Under the pieces are notes generated by a model. That model was not told the DNA's origin, did not search any database, and saw only the letters and a program-made list of their open reading frames with translations. The position numbers and the translations under genes are program-made. Of a DNA stretch of 64,000 bases, positions 46,704 through 55,825 are shown piece after piece. Origin of the DNA: Marinilabiliaceae bacterium. GTDB taxonomy: Bacteria > Bacteroidota > Bacteroidia > Bacteroidales > Marinilabiliaceae. Location of the stretch: contig JAFGBR010000050.1 of NCBI GenBank assembly GCA_016933045.1, forward strand, positions 1-64,000, in the 5' to 3' direction. Position 1 is the stretch's first letter. The number at the start of each line of letters is the position of its first letter.

Positions 46704-48101
46704 TCAATGCACCGAAACAATCACTCTTCGGTAGCTTGTAAGGTTTGGTTCTCCATTATCAGTAACCTCACAAATAATATGGATTTCTTTTCCTGCTGCA
46801 TCAATTGGAAGGTTAACAGTAATCTTTCCTGATTTATGATCTGGTATTTCAATCTCCTGCTCATAAGTACCGGCTTCTGGCAACACCCACCAATTAAAGC
46901 TTAATCCGTCATTGTCCGGATCACACGATTTTGAAGCATCAAATATTACGGATTCACCGTGTTTGCCTTTTGCGTAAATTGGATCAATGCCCCTATCCCC
47001 ATAAACAATTACAATCGGATTACGGTTCCCTTTTCCGTTTGCAGCCCAATCCATGCGGGCAGCAAAATTGTTGAATGTGGCAGGATAAAAATATTCTTCG
47101 TATTTAGTACAAATATCACTGACTTTTCCCTTATGATTTATATATGCATAAGTTGTATCATCGGGGCCGATTCCCCACTCAAAATAACCACCCCAACCAA
47201 TCTGATTGGGCTTGTTCGAATCGCTTAAGCCGTTTGGCATAACATACAAAAATGCGGGTGTATCGCCTTCAACACCATATTTGTATTTTGGGTAAACTTT
47301 GCCCAGATTTCCATGTCCCTGAATATGCTCTTCGTATTCATTCCATTTTTCCCTACCTGTTCCATTCTGATATTTCCAGGCACAATCATCCCAAAGAAAC
47401 ATCAGGTCGTCTTTAAATTCTTTGCGCATCCATTGGTGTGAGCTGATATGGAATGGAGTACCCTTTTTATATGACCTGTCCTGATCGGTGATGGCATAAG
47501 TCGGAACTTTTTTAAGAAAAGCTTTCAACTCCTCTTCTGTTCTTTCATTCTGAACCTGCCATATCGATTGTGCAAGGGTGTTGCCACCTCCCCAAACTAA
47601 AATCCATAAAGGACGCGGGTCTGCTTCATCGGCCAGTTTAATAATAAAATTGCTCCCATCTGAAGTGTTATCTGCCCCAATTTTGTCAATGCCTCGTTTT
47701 TTACTTCCAAACACTGTATTATTTCGCAGGTAATCGGGACTCGGCCAATACCCAATGGTCTGTTTCGATTCATCCTCATTAAAACCAGCCTGTTCAGAGC
47801 GCATTAACAGGTTTGGTAAATCTTTTTCGTATGCATCAATAGCATCATATATTAACTGCATAAAATCATCCCGCGTTTCTTCAAGACTCCAGCCAGTGGT
47901 ATAAATAATACCTTCTATCTCAAACATATCGGCATGGACAAGTAGCCTTACCAGTGATTCGCTATCATCAGTTTCCCATGTCGATACGTCTGTAAGAACC
48001 ACAATACGTGGCTTTTCGATGTTGTTTGCCCGGAGAAGATACGTGCACGACTGAAAAAGTATAAACAATAAACAACCAGGTATTAAAAGATTTAGTTTCA
48101 T
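46704..48101 (-). CDS. DUF1593 (nucleoside-hydrolase-like) lipoprotein with Sde182-type C-terminal domain
   Basis: About 465 residues from the ATG at 48101, giving a lipoprotein signal (LLFILFQSCTYL). An upstream in-frame ATG at 48140 would add 13 charged residues. The DUF1593 domain (PF07632) starts KPRIVVLTDVSTWETDDSESLVRLL, with the Asp cluster that resembles nucleoside-hydrolase metal sites, and continues EGIIYTTGWS and PLWILVWGGGNTLAQ. The C-terminal ~90 residues are a beta-sandwich (VIFDASKSCDPDNDGLSFNWWVLPEAG) like the Sde182 C-terminal domain, which is linked to plant cell-wall material. The reaction is unknown. It is the last gene of the minus-strand satellite block, 127 bp after GH11. 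Confidence 0.82.
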   Translation of the reverse strand: MKLNLLIPGCLLFILFQSCTYLLRANNIEKPRIVVLTDVSTWETDDSESLVRLLVHADMFEIEGIIYTTGWSLEETRDDFMQLIYDAIDAYEKDLPNLLMRSEQAGFNEDESKQTIGYWPSPDYLRNNTVFGSKKRGIDKIGADNTSDGSNFIIKLADEADPRPLWILVWGGGNTLAQSIWQVQNERTEEELKAFLKKVPTYAITDQDRSYKKGTPFHISSHQWMRKEFKDDLMFLWDDCAWKYQNGTGREKWNEYEEHIQGHGNLGKVYPKYKYGVEGDTPAFLYVMPNGLSDSNKPNQIGWGGYFEWGIGPDDTTYAYINHKGKVSDICTKYEEYFYPATFNNFAARMDWAANGKGNRNPIVIVYGDRGIDPIYAKGKHGESVIFDASKSCDPDNDGLSFNWWVLPEAGTYEQEIEIPDHKSGKITVNLPIDAAGKEIHIICEVTDNGEPNLTSYRRVIVSVH

Positions 48102-48227
48102 GCTGATGTGATTTTTAATTCTACATTTTAAGTATCTCAATTACGGCCAGAAGTAAAGCTCCCACTCCTTGAATATTGGATAATACTATTGTTAAATTAT
48201 AGATAAAATTCAGAATAAGATTTTTGG

Positions 48228-48968
48228 TTATAGTTTATCTACAGTTATTTCCAATTCAGTAAACTCAAAACTTCCACTACTCTGATAGCCTTCAACAACC
48301 ATAGATACTTCATACATTTTACCCAGTTCCATCCCCAGCTCTTCCCATTTTTTAAAATGATCGGAAATATTAATGCTTCCTGAAGTTCTTTTGTCTCTTC
48401 GAATACTAAAATACTGCTGAAATATAGTGTTACCAGCTATCGAGGGCTGGTTCACCCTGGTATTTTCATATATGTCATATATACAGCCATTTACTTCAAT
48501 TGCGCCTTTAAAAGTGGCGTTTTTATCCATAGATGGAATCCATCGGCACCAGTCTTCAATGATGTAATACTCTGCTAAAGGTTCCACGGTCCAGCCGTAT
48601 ACCGACAGGTACGAATTACCCGAAGAATCGGAAGGATTGTAGGTGCAATTATAATTGGCGTGCATGGTGCCAATTTCGTGGTGTTTTTTGGTTTTATCGA
48701 ATCCATACCCCCGACGAGCAAGGTAATTTTCAATTCCAAACCACTCTCCGCTGAATAAGGCCCCTTTACTAATTGTCATGCAGGCGATGCCTTGTGCATT
48801 TTGATTCCACAACTCGTAGCGATAACCATCTTTTATACCATCTATATGGGCAGAATCTGCACCAGTACAAAAAGTCTGAGAAAACAAACCAGTGGGAATT
48901 ATCAGGTTCATCACTAATCCAATAATCACTATGCGGATTCTTTGATAATTGTTAAGTTTTGTAGTCAT
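48228..48968 (-). CDS. GH11 endo-1,4-beta-xylanase
   Basis: 246 residues with a signal peptide ending near TGLFSQ. The beta-jelly-roll landmarks of GH11 are present: DGYRYELWNQN at the N-terminal strand, GALFSGEWFGIENYLARRGYGF, SVYGWTVEPLAEYYIIEDW with nucleophile E133, and VVEGYQSSGSFEF with acid/base E226. The active-site motifs are intact although the intervening sequence is divergent. GH11 enzymes are strict endoxylanases. This family is uncommon in Bacteroidota polysaccharide loci compared with GH10. It lies 27 bp downstream of the second GH115 gene, in the same direction, so the two are likely co-transcribed. Confidence 0.92.
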   Translation of the reverse strand: MTTKLNNYQRIRIVIIGLVMNLIIPTGLFSQTFCTGADSAHIDGIKDGYRYELWNQNAQGIACMTISKGALFSGEWFGIENYLARRGYGFDKTKKHHEIGTMHANYNCTYNPSDSSGNSYLSVYGWTVEPLAEYYIIEDWCRWIPSMDKNATFKGAIEVNGCIYDIYENTRVNQPSIAGNTIFQQYFSIRRDKRTSGSINISDHFKKWEELGMELGKMYEVSMVVEGYQSSGSFEFTELEITVDKL

Positions 48969-48995
48969 TTCCTTCGTTGAATTCTTGTTGGTATG

Positions 48996-51893
48996 CTAAT
49001 TGCCATAAATGGTTTTACTTACCGGCGCTCCTAAATATGAAGGCTTTTTACCTCCGGCATCAATCACAAATTTCTGGAATACAATACCAGGATCTATCAT
49101 CCATATTTTTAAGGTGTGTTTACCGGCTTTATCAATTGAATGCTTTGATGTTTTAATTTTTATATGGTCTCCAACTGATTTTTCCCACCAATCGGCATAT
49201 TGCCAATCCGGTTTTTCTTCTCCTTCATTCATATTGATGATTTGAGGCTCTTGGTTGTCGATAGAAATGGCAAATCGTAAGCCATCGTTTTTTCTAAAGT
49301 CTTGTGTTGGGGATAGGAAAGTTTCTATTTTAATTTCTCCTGCTTCAAAAACTGAAAATTCGTACTCCACTCGCGGTGAATTATCATCTAATTTTTGCCT
49401 TTCAGTATTAACAGGTTCACATATAAGCGATGAACCGGTTCGTCCGAGGTTTGGTACTTTCGTCCAACGGATGCCTTTCGAGTCAACCTTTGCTGTGTAG
49501 TCGGATGCATCAAAAGCCACTACACCATTGTTTTCAATAAAGCCGAACAGTTGCGAAGGGCTATTTCGAACCGGAACTTTTACCGTGTATTCTTTTCCAA
49601 CACCCGAAATTATGATCTCGCCTGTTAAATTTCCTTTAGGAGCCTTATTCCAATCGATACTTACATAAACTTTATCATTAAATTGTGTATTACCAATGTT
49701 TTTCGATAGTTTAATCCAGTCGTTTTTTGCTTTAACCGAATAAGCTAATTCCTCCTGTCCCCGGTTGATAATGTCGATGTAGTAATCCTGATTGTTTATA
49801 GGATCAAATTGAGGCATTGATTCACTAAAAGCCCAGTCGGCTTCAACATCGAGCCATCCCCAGCCTGGTTTTTTACCGTACTCTAATAAGAAACCCAGTT
49901 CTGCCGGTTTTTGCACTTGTACATACGATACTGCCGGCATGGCATTTAAAGGAGGGTGAGCCCAACTGATGTAACCGATGTGTGTTTGCGACATCATGTG
50001 GTTCCATTTGCCGTTTTCAAGCTCTTCATGGAAATAACGGGTAAGTTCAGCGTCTTTTGCAAATAGCTCTTTAACCTTATCGGCGTAGTAGTTTGCTGAT
50101 GCTGCACCACGCTCTGCGTAATATTTGTTTTTACCGGCAGCCACATACATTTCATTAATGTTGGCACACATTAAAATGGGCGAATGAACCAACTGGTAAT
50201 ATGCCGATTTGTGTGTTTCGGGCAATTGCGTGTATATTTTAGTGCTTTTTTGCACCAGAGTGTTGTACTCATCCACAATCCTGTCTGCCTCGCGATAATT
50301 TTCAATACTATAGGTTTCCGGTTTTAACATTTCCGGGGTTCTGCGTGCATTGTATTTGGTATAAAGAGAAAGCAGTTCCGCAATTTCTGAGGCATGGTTA
50401 TCACCAAATTGTTGCGCAGACCAGTTCACATAGTAGCCTGGCAGATCTTTTGCCTGTATTGCATCAGGATTCCATGCGTAATTCATGAAAAAGCTGATAG
50501 GCAGTTCCATTGGTTTGATATCGCCCACATTAACCAGCCAAAGATCTCTTACTCCATGTTGGTAAGCTAGGTTCATTTGTTCCCATACCCTTTCAATTTG
50601 AGTTATGTTTAACCACCGATACGAGACAGGCCCCCCTACATAATCAAAATGGTAATAAATACCGTATCCACCAGGATGATCCAGATCTTCTTTTTTAGGC
50701 AGTATACGCAAATTGCCCCAGTTGTCATCGCAGAACAATACAATAATGTCATCATCAACACGCATGCCCTTATCGTAATAATCCTGAACTTCTTTGTAAA
50801 CAGCCCAGACCTGTGGCGTTTCATGTGCTGGTTTTCCGGTTACATCAGCAATAATTTCGCGCTGATCGGCGATTATTTCTTTTAAAAGTCCTACGGCGGT
50901 TTCTTCGCTCATGGCTTCATCGCCATCTCCCCGCATACCGACGGTTACAGCACTTTCGTAATTGCCCATGCGTTCTATTCTGCCTCTCCAAAACTCATGA
51001 AGTTTGTTTTTATTGGTTTCATAATTCCAGTCCCCACCGCCAAATTTGTACCACTCGAAGTGCGAGCGCATCATGGGTTCGTGATGACTGGTTGACATAA
51101 CAATTCCATATTCATCGGCCATTTTAGGGTTCAACGGATCATCTTCGTAAAAAATTGTTGGAAGCCACATAGCTGGCCATAGGTAGTTGGCTTTGTTGCG
51201 CAATAAAAGTTCAAAAATTGTTTCGTAGCAATTATGGTTTTGGCCTCCGAATGTTTCAAAGGCCCAGTTTCTGAATGCCGGTGCTTCATCGTTAATAAAT
51301 ATACCGCGATATTTTACAGCCGGTTCTCCATCGGTATATGTTCCGGGTTTTATATAGATTACCTCTTTCTTTCTTACAGGTACATCAGCCCACCAGTACC
51401 AGGGCGAAACTCCAATTTGTTCCGATAAGTCGTATATACCGTAAATTGTCCCTCTTCTATCGCTTCCTGCTATGATTAAAGCACTTTCAATGCCGGGAAG
51501 AGGGTTTCTTACTGTTTTAATGATGAATTTTTCCCATTTACCTTTCAATTCTAATGGATCAATAACTTTTTGACTTACCAACTTGTCAATGAGTTCACTT
51601 TTACCAAAGGTGCCTGCTATAATTACGTTTTTTGATGAAGGTGACTTATCAAGAAATAGTTCAGGTTTGGAGCCGGTAACCTTCAATATGTCTTCCTGTA
51701 AATCGTTGAATGCCTTAATAACACCGGGAAAATCAGTTGAGTTAATTAATAAAGTAGTCGTGCTTTTTGAGTCACGTATGGTGAAATAATCTTTTCCATA
51801 ATTCTCTGAAACATACTGGTTGTTCTCAAGGTCACTTGCAAATATTGAAGCAAAAAAGCCAAATAAAAATAGAAGATTAATTAAAAATTTCAT
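48996..51893 (-). CDS. GH115 xylan alpha-glucuronidase, second paralogue
   Basis: 965 residues with a signal peptide ending near FASIFAS and no lipobox. It follows the same plan as the GH115 at 2443-5316: SPWYWWADVPVRKKEV, YRGIFINDEAPAF, KANYLWPAMWLP, SHHEPMMRSHFEW, GMRGDGDEAMSEE and the C-terminal sandwich NDGLRFAISIDNQEPQIINMNEG. The two paralogues differ in anchoring (lipoprotein versus soluble) and in base composition, this one being visibly richer in G and C. It heads the minus-strand block GH115-GH11-DUF1593. A -7 box candidate is at 51955-51962. Confidence 0.93.
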   Translation of the reverse strand: MKFLINLLFLFGFFASIFASDLENNQYVSENYGKDYFTIRDSKSTTTLLINSTDFPGVIKAFNDLQEDILKVTGSKPELFLDKSPSSKNVIIAGTFGKSELIDKLVSQKVIDPLELKGKWEKFIIKTVRNPLPGIESALIIAGSDRRGTIYGIYDLSEQIGVSPWYWWADVPVRKKEVIYIKPGTYTDGEPAVKYRGIFINDEAPAFRNWAFETFGGQNHNCYETIFELLLRNKANYLWPAMWLPTIFYEDDPLNPKMADEYGIVMSTSHHEPMMRSHFEWYKFGGGDWNYETNKNKLHEFWRGRIERMGNYESAVTVGMRGDGDEAMSEETAVGLLKEIIADQREIIADVTGKPAHETPQVWAVYKEVQDYYDKGMRVDDDIIVLFCDDNWGNLRILPKKEDLDHPGGYGIYYHFDYVGGPVSYRWLNITQIERVWEQMNLAYQHGVRDLWLVNVGDIKPMELPISFFMNYAWNPDAIQAKDLPGYYVNWSAQQFGDNHASEIAELLSLYTKYNARRTPEMLKPETYSIENYREADRIVDEYNTLVQKSTKIYTQLPETHKSAYYQLVHSPILMCANINEMYVAAGKNKYYAERGAASANYYADKVKELFAKDAELTRYFHEELENGKWNHMMSQTHIGYISWAHPPLNAMPAVSYVQVQKPAELGFLLEYGKKPGWGWLDVEADWAFSESMPQFDPINNQDYYIDIINRGQEELAYSVKAKNDWIKLSKNIGNTQFNDKVYVSIDWNKAPKGNLTGEIIISGVGKEYTVKVPVRNSPSQLFGFIENNGVVAFDASDYTAKVDSKGIRWTKVPNLGRTGSSLICEPVNTERQKLDDNSPRVEYEFSVFEAGEIKIETFLSPTQDFRKNDGLRFAISIDNQEPQIINMNEGEEKPDWQYADWWEKSVGDHIKIKTSKHSIDKAGKHTLKIWMIDPGIVFQKFVIDAGGKKPSYLGAPVSKTIYGN

Positions 51894-51954
51894 CTTAAGA
51901 TGCTTATAGTTTTTAAATATATTTCATTTCCTGTGATATAAAAACATCACATAA

Positions 51955-51962
51955 CAAAACTA
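51955..51962 (-). promoter_or_regulatory. Putative -7 box of the GH115-GH11-DUF1593 block
   Basis: On the minus strand it reads TAGTTTTG, the same octamer as the -7 box at 44822-44829, about 62 nt before the GH115 start codon. Confidence 0.45.
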
Positions 51963-52278
51963 TATTTAACAAGCATTTCAGAGGATGAAATTTCTAAACC
52001 TTTTGAGTATTTTTTTATTCTACATATTATTATTTCAGTCTTATCTGTTTTTTCAATCGTTTAGAAATCAATCTGTCGAAAAATATGGGAGTTACTTCAC
52101 CGCCCTCTCACAACAATCTACATACTCTCATTCACAACATACTTGAAATATTTCAACCATCATACTCAAAAAATAATACCCACTTCTAACATATTACAAC
52201 AACCCACATACTAAAACGGTCAAGTAATAAATATTCGCCCAATAAAAAAACAAAGCTATCACTTTGACAACGATTAAC

Positions 52279-52308
52279 TTGCACAATTGACAAATAATGC
52301 TAATTTTG
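52279..52308 (+). promoter_or_regulatory. Promoter of the EF-G paralogue gene
   Basis: TTG at 52279-52281 and TAATTTTG at 52301-52308 are separated by 19 nt, fitting the Bacteroidota -33/-7 arrangement. The start codon is 49 nt downstream of the -7 box. Confidence 0.6.
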
Positions 52309-52357
52309 AAACAAATCCCTATTAAATCCTTAAGTAAAACAACTAAAACCAAAGCTT

Positions 52358-54514
52358 ATGAAAGTTTATCAAAGCGACCAAATAAAGAATATTTCCTTAC
52401 TTGGTAGTAGCGGCTCTGGGAAAACCACCCTCGCAGAAGCGATGCTGTTTGAGGGTGGAGTAATTACCCGCAGGGGCGAAATAGAAAACAAAAACACCGT
52501 TTCTGACTATCACAATGTAGAACACGAATATGGGTACTCAATATACTCATCTGTGCTTTTTACCGAATGGTTAGGAAAAAAAATCAATTTTATCGACTGT
52601 CCCGGTTCCGATGATTTTATTGGAGGGGCTATTACATCGCTTAATGTAACCGACACAGCTCTTATGCTGTTAAATGCTACTCAAGGCGTTGAAGTTGGAA
52701 GTGAAAACCTTTTCAGGTATACCGAACAACACCACAAACCAGTTATTATTGTAATAAACCAACTCGACCACGAAAAAGCCAACTTTGAGCAAACTCACGA
52801 ACAAGCAATTGAATCGTTCGGAAAAAAAGTTGTTATTGTTCAGTACCCTATTAATGCAGGAGATGGATACAATGCATTAATTGACGTACTAAAAATGAAA
52901 ATGTACAAATGGAAACCCGAAGGAGGCGAACCTGATGTATTAGACATTCCTGAATCAGAAAAAGAAAAAGCTGAAGAATACCATAATGCATTGGTTGAAG
53001 CTGCTGCCGAAAATGACGAAAACTTAATGGAACTTTTCTTCGAAAAAGGCTCATTAAACGAAGATCAAATGCGACAAGGCATTCACAAAGGACTAATGGC
53101 TCGCGATATGTTCCCGGTATTTTGCATTGCTGCAAAAAAAGATATGGGAGTACGCCGACTAATGGAGTTCCTAGGCAACGTGGTTCCTTTTGTATCAGAA
53201 ATGCAAAAGCCTGTTTCGAAAGACGGAACCGAAATAAACTGCGATCCCAACGGCCCTACATCTATATTCGTTTTCAAAACATCTGTTGAACCTCATTTAG
53301 GCGAAGTATCATTCTTCAAGGTTCTTTCCGGAAAAATTCAGGAAGGAATGGATTTACAAAACATGAATAGAAATGCCAAAGAAAGAGTCTCTCAATTATA
53401 TTGCGTAGCAGGAAATACACGTCATAAAATTACCGAATTGGTTGCAGGCGATATTGGAGCAACAGTTAAATTAAAAGAAACACATACCAATCATACGTTA
53501 AATTCAAAAGGTTGTGAATACATTCTTGATTCAATCAAATATCCAAATCCAAAATATCGAACTGCCATTAAAGCTGTTAACGAAAGCGATGAAGAGAAAC
53601 TAAGTGAAATTTTACAACGCATTCACGAAGAAGATCCTACAATAAATATTGAATATTCAAAAGAATTAAAACAAGCAATAGTATCTGGACAGGGCGAATT
53701 CCACCTAAACACCATGAAATGGAGTATTGAGCATAACGACAAGCTTGAAATCGAATTCATAAAACCAAGAATCCCATATCGCGAAACTATAACAAAAATG
53801 GCTCGTGCCGATTTTCGACACAAAAAGCAATCGGGTGGTGCAGGCCAATTTGGTGAAGTACACCTAATTATTGAACCATACTTTGAAGGCATGCCCGATA
53901 CAACAATATATAAATTTAACGGACAGGAATTTAAAATTAATGCCCGCAATACCGATATTGTTGATTTAGAATGGGGCGGAAAACTAATATTTGTTAATAG
54001 TATTGTTGGGGGTGCTATTGACGCTCGTTTTTTACCAGCAATACTAAAAGGTATTATGGAAAAAATGGAGGAAGGGCCATTAACAGGTTCTTACGCCCGC
54101 GATATTAGAGTAATAGTTTATGATGGAAAAATGCACCCAGTCGATTCTAATGAAATATCATTTAAACTAGCAGGTCGAAATGCTTTTAGCCAAGCTTTTC
54201 GCGAAGCAAGCCCTAAAATACTCGAACCCGTTTACGATGTTGAGGTTAAAGTTCCAAGCGACAAAATGGGCGATATTATGAGTGATTTACAAGGACGTAG
54301 AGCTATAATTGAAGGCATGAGCAGCGAAAAAGGATTTGAAATAATTAAAGCCAAAGTACCTTTAAAAGAGATGCATAAATATAGCACCTCATTAAGCTCA
54401 ATTACCGGAGGACGAGCTTCCTACACCATGTCATTCTCAAGTTATGATAAAGTTCCGCCTGAAGTTCAGGATCAGCTTTTAAAAGCTTATGCTGAAGAAA
54501 CACAGGAGGCATAA
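52358..54514 (+). CDS. fusA2: Elongation factor G paralogue (EF-G2 type) with altered GTPase motifs
   Basis: 718 residues with the full EF-G domain plan: G domain (1-275), domain II (about 295-385), domain III, and domains IV-V with RADFRHKKQSGGAGQFGEV and GRRAIIEGM. The P-loop is intact (LLGSSGSGKTTL), but the other GTPase motifs depart from EF-G. The switch I ERGITI equivalent reads EYGYSI, switch II DTPGHVDF reads DCPGSDDF with the catalytic His replaced by Ser, and NKxD reads NQLD. Bacteroides thetaiotaomicron EF-G2, an EF-G paralogue reported to promote translocation without GTP hydrolysis and to be needed for gut colonisation, is the closest described concept. Orthology is inferred. It has its own promoter and terminator. 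Confidence 0.85.
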   Translation: MKVYQSDQIKNISLLGSSGSGKTTLAEAMLFEGGVITRRGEIENKNTVSDYHNVEHEYGYSIYSSVLFTEWLGKKINFIDCPGSDDFIGGAITSLNVTDTALMLLNATQGVEVGSENLFRYTEQHHKPVIIVINQLDHEKANFEQTHEQAIESFGKKVVIVQYPINAGDGYNALIDVLKMKMYKWKPEGGEPDVLDIPESEKEKAEEYHNALVEAAAENDENLMELFFEKGSLNEDQMRQGIHKGLMARDMFPVFCIAAKKDMGVRRLMEFLGNVVPFVSEMQKPVSKDGTEINCDPNGPTSIFVFKTSVEPHLGEVSFFKVLSGKIQEGMDLQNMNRNAKERVSQLYCVAGNTRHKITELVAGDIGATVKLKETHTNHTLNSKGCEYILDSIKYPNPKYRTAIKAVNESDEEKLSEILQRIHEEDPTINIEYSKELKQAIVSGQGEFHLNTMKWSIEHNDKLEIEFIKPRIPYRETITKMARADFRHKKQSGGAGQFGEVHLIIEPYFEGMPDTTIYKFNGQEFKINARNTDIVDLEWGGKLIFVNSIVGGAIDARFLPAILKGIMEKMEEGPLTGSYARDIRVIVYDGKMHPVDSNEISFKLAGRNAFSQAFREASPKILEPVYDVEVKVPSDKMGDIMSDLQGRRAIIEGMSSEKGFEIIKAKVPLKEMHKYSTSLSSITGGRASYTMSFSSYDKVPPEVQDQLLKAYAEETQEA

Positions 54515-54523
54515 AAAATAAAT

Positions 54524-54549
54524 GGGGCTGTCTAAATTTTAGCAGCCTC
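54524..54549. terminator. Intrinsic terminator between converging genes
   Basis: A 7-bp stem GGGGCTG / CAGCCTC (one G-U pair) with further pairing inside the loop, followed by TTTT. It lies 9 nt past the EF-G paralogue stop and just before the end of the minus-strand AmpG gene. Confidence 0.65.
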
Positions 54550-54555
54550 TTTTAA

Positions 54556-55824
54556 TTATTTCTTTTTACCAAATTCAGCATCAATTTTTAAAAAAGGCAA
54601 AATAACAAACCCCGGAATGGTACAAATTGTTACAATAATAAAAAAAGACTTATATCCTACCAACTCCTGAATCCACCCCGAAACCAAACCCGGAATCAAC
54701 ATACCTAAAGCCATTAACCCGGTAGAAAAAGCAAAATGAGCCGTTTTAAATTCACCCTCGGCAAAATATATCATATATAACATAAAAGCCGTAAAGCCAA
54801 AACCATAACCAAACTGTTCGATAGCAATACATCCTGTAATTATCTCAATAGACTCAGGCTGAATCCATGATAAATAAACATACACCAAATCGGGAAGATT
54901 CATCGCCAACGTCATCCAAAAAATCCAAAACCGCAAGCCTTTTAAACTAGCAAAAAAACCGCCCAAAATACCACCAAAAATAAGAAATACCAGCCCAAAC
55001 GTTCCATAAATCCAGCCAACCTCTTCGGTCGAAAGCCCAAGTCCTCCTACTTTAAACTCATCTAATAAAAATGGAGCAGCCATTTTCGTCAACATACCTT
55101 CCCCCAACCGAAAAAAAAGAAAAAATAAGATCGCAATCCAAACCTGTTTCTTTTCAAAAAAAGAAACGAATGTTCTAACAAAATCAGAGAATACACCCTT
55201 TGTATACATTCGATCATCATCATCAACCGGATGTGGCAAAATAAACTGATGATATATGAACAACAATATGAACAATATTGCAAGACCAAAAAAAGATATA
55301 CTCCATGCCCATATCACATCGTTGGTTGTTCGCTCAAAATACCCGGCTAAAATAACAACACCACCTTGCCCCGTAATCATAGCTATACGATAAAACAAAC
55401 TTCGAATACCCACAAAAAACGATTGCTGATCATCTCTTAAACCGATCATATAAAACCCGTCAGCAGCAATATCGTGTGTGGCCGATGAAAATGCAATAAG
55501 CCAAAAAAACAACAAGGTATATCGGAAAAACATATCACTGGTAATAGAAAAAGCTACCAAACCAAAACATACACCTATTAACAACTGCATAGATACAATC
55601 CACCACCGTTTAGTTTTAACAACTTCAACAAATGGACTCCAAAATGGCTTTATTATCCAAGGCAAATTAAACAAAGATGTGTACAATGCGATATCGGCAT
55701 TCGATATCCCAAGTCTCTTATACATAATTACCGAAACCAGGTTTACCATCACATAAGGCATCCCCTCTGAAAAATACAATGATGCCACCCAGGTCCACGG
55801 ATTTCGTTTTTGCTGTCCTATCAT
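54556..55824 (-). CDS. AmpG-like MFS permease (muropeptide/cell-wall recycling)
   Basis: 422 residues with twelve hydrophobic segments. The N terminus NPWTWVASLYFSEGMPYVMVNLVSVIMYKRLG and the following LPWIIKPFWSPFVE are characteristic of AmpG-type major facilitator permeases, which import anhydro-muropeptides or related sugars. Other family segments are AFSSATHDIAADGFYMIGL, GQGGVVILAGYF and TAFMLYMIYFAEGEFKTAHFAFSTGLMALG. It is 1 bp downstream of the SGNH hydrolase gene, and the SpoIID-domain gene lies just before that, so the three form an operon that I read as peptidoglycan turnover and recycling. Confidence 0.85.
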   Translation of the reverse strand: MIGQQKRNPWTWVASLYFSEGMPYVMVNLVSVIMYKRLGISNADIALYTSLFNLPWIIKPFWSPFVEVVKTKRWWIVSMQLLIGVCFGLVAFSITSDMFFRYTLLFFWLIAFSSATHDIAADGFYMIGLRDDQQSFFVGIRSLFYRIAMITGQGGVVILAGYFERTTNDVIWAWSISFFGLAILFILLFIYHQFILPHPVDDDDRMYTKGVFSDFVRTFVSFFEKKQVWIAILFFLFFRLGEGMLTKMAAPFLLDEFKVGGLGLSTEEVGWIYGTFGLVFLIFGGILGGFFASLKGLRFWIFWMTLAMNLPDLVYVYLSWIQPESIEIITGCIAIEQFGYGFGFTAFMLYMIYFAEGEFKTAHFAFSTGLMALGMLIPGLVSGWIQELVGYKSFFIIVTICTIPGFVILPFLKIDAEFGKKK

Positions 55825-55825
55825 T

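Larger units (their letters stand above)
51894..52357. other. Divergent intergenic region between the xylan locus and the EF-G paralogue
   Basis: 464 bp, AT-rich and non-coding. It holds a minus-strand -7 box for GH115 (51955-51962), an inverted repeat TGTGAT / ATCACA with an 8-nt spacer (51932-51951), and a plus-strand promoter for the EF-G paralogue (52279-52308). The middle part has no feature I can support. Confidence 0.65.

Noticed and set aside
46531-46734. A 67-codon plus-strand frame after the DUF4276 remnant
   Set aside because: It runs into the end of the oppositely oriented DUF1593 gene and shows no protein-like features.
51932-51951. TGTGAT...ATCACA inverted repeat resembling a CRP/FNR site
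   Set aside because: The TGTGA and TCACA halves are 10 nt apart instead of 6, so it does not fit the consensus; it may just be a small hairpin.
51982-52010. Possible fourth operator copy upstream of the second GH115
   Set aside because: At the 19-nt register only about 13 of 24 positions agree, mostly A/T; not distinguishable from chance without a background model.
52153-52180. CCATCATACTCAAAAAATAATACCC string upstream of the EF-G paralogue, loosely like the operator
   Set aside because: Alignment needs several gaps and the spacing to the promoter does not match the other copies.
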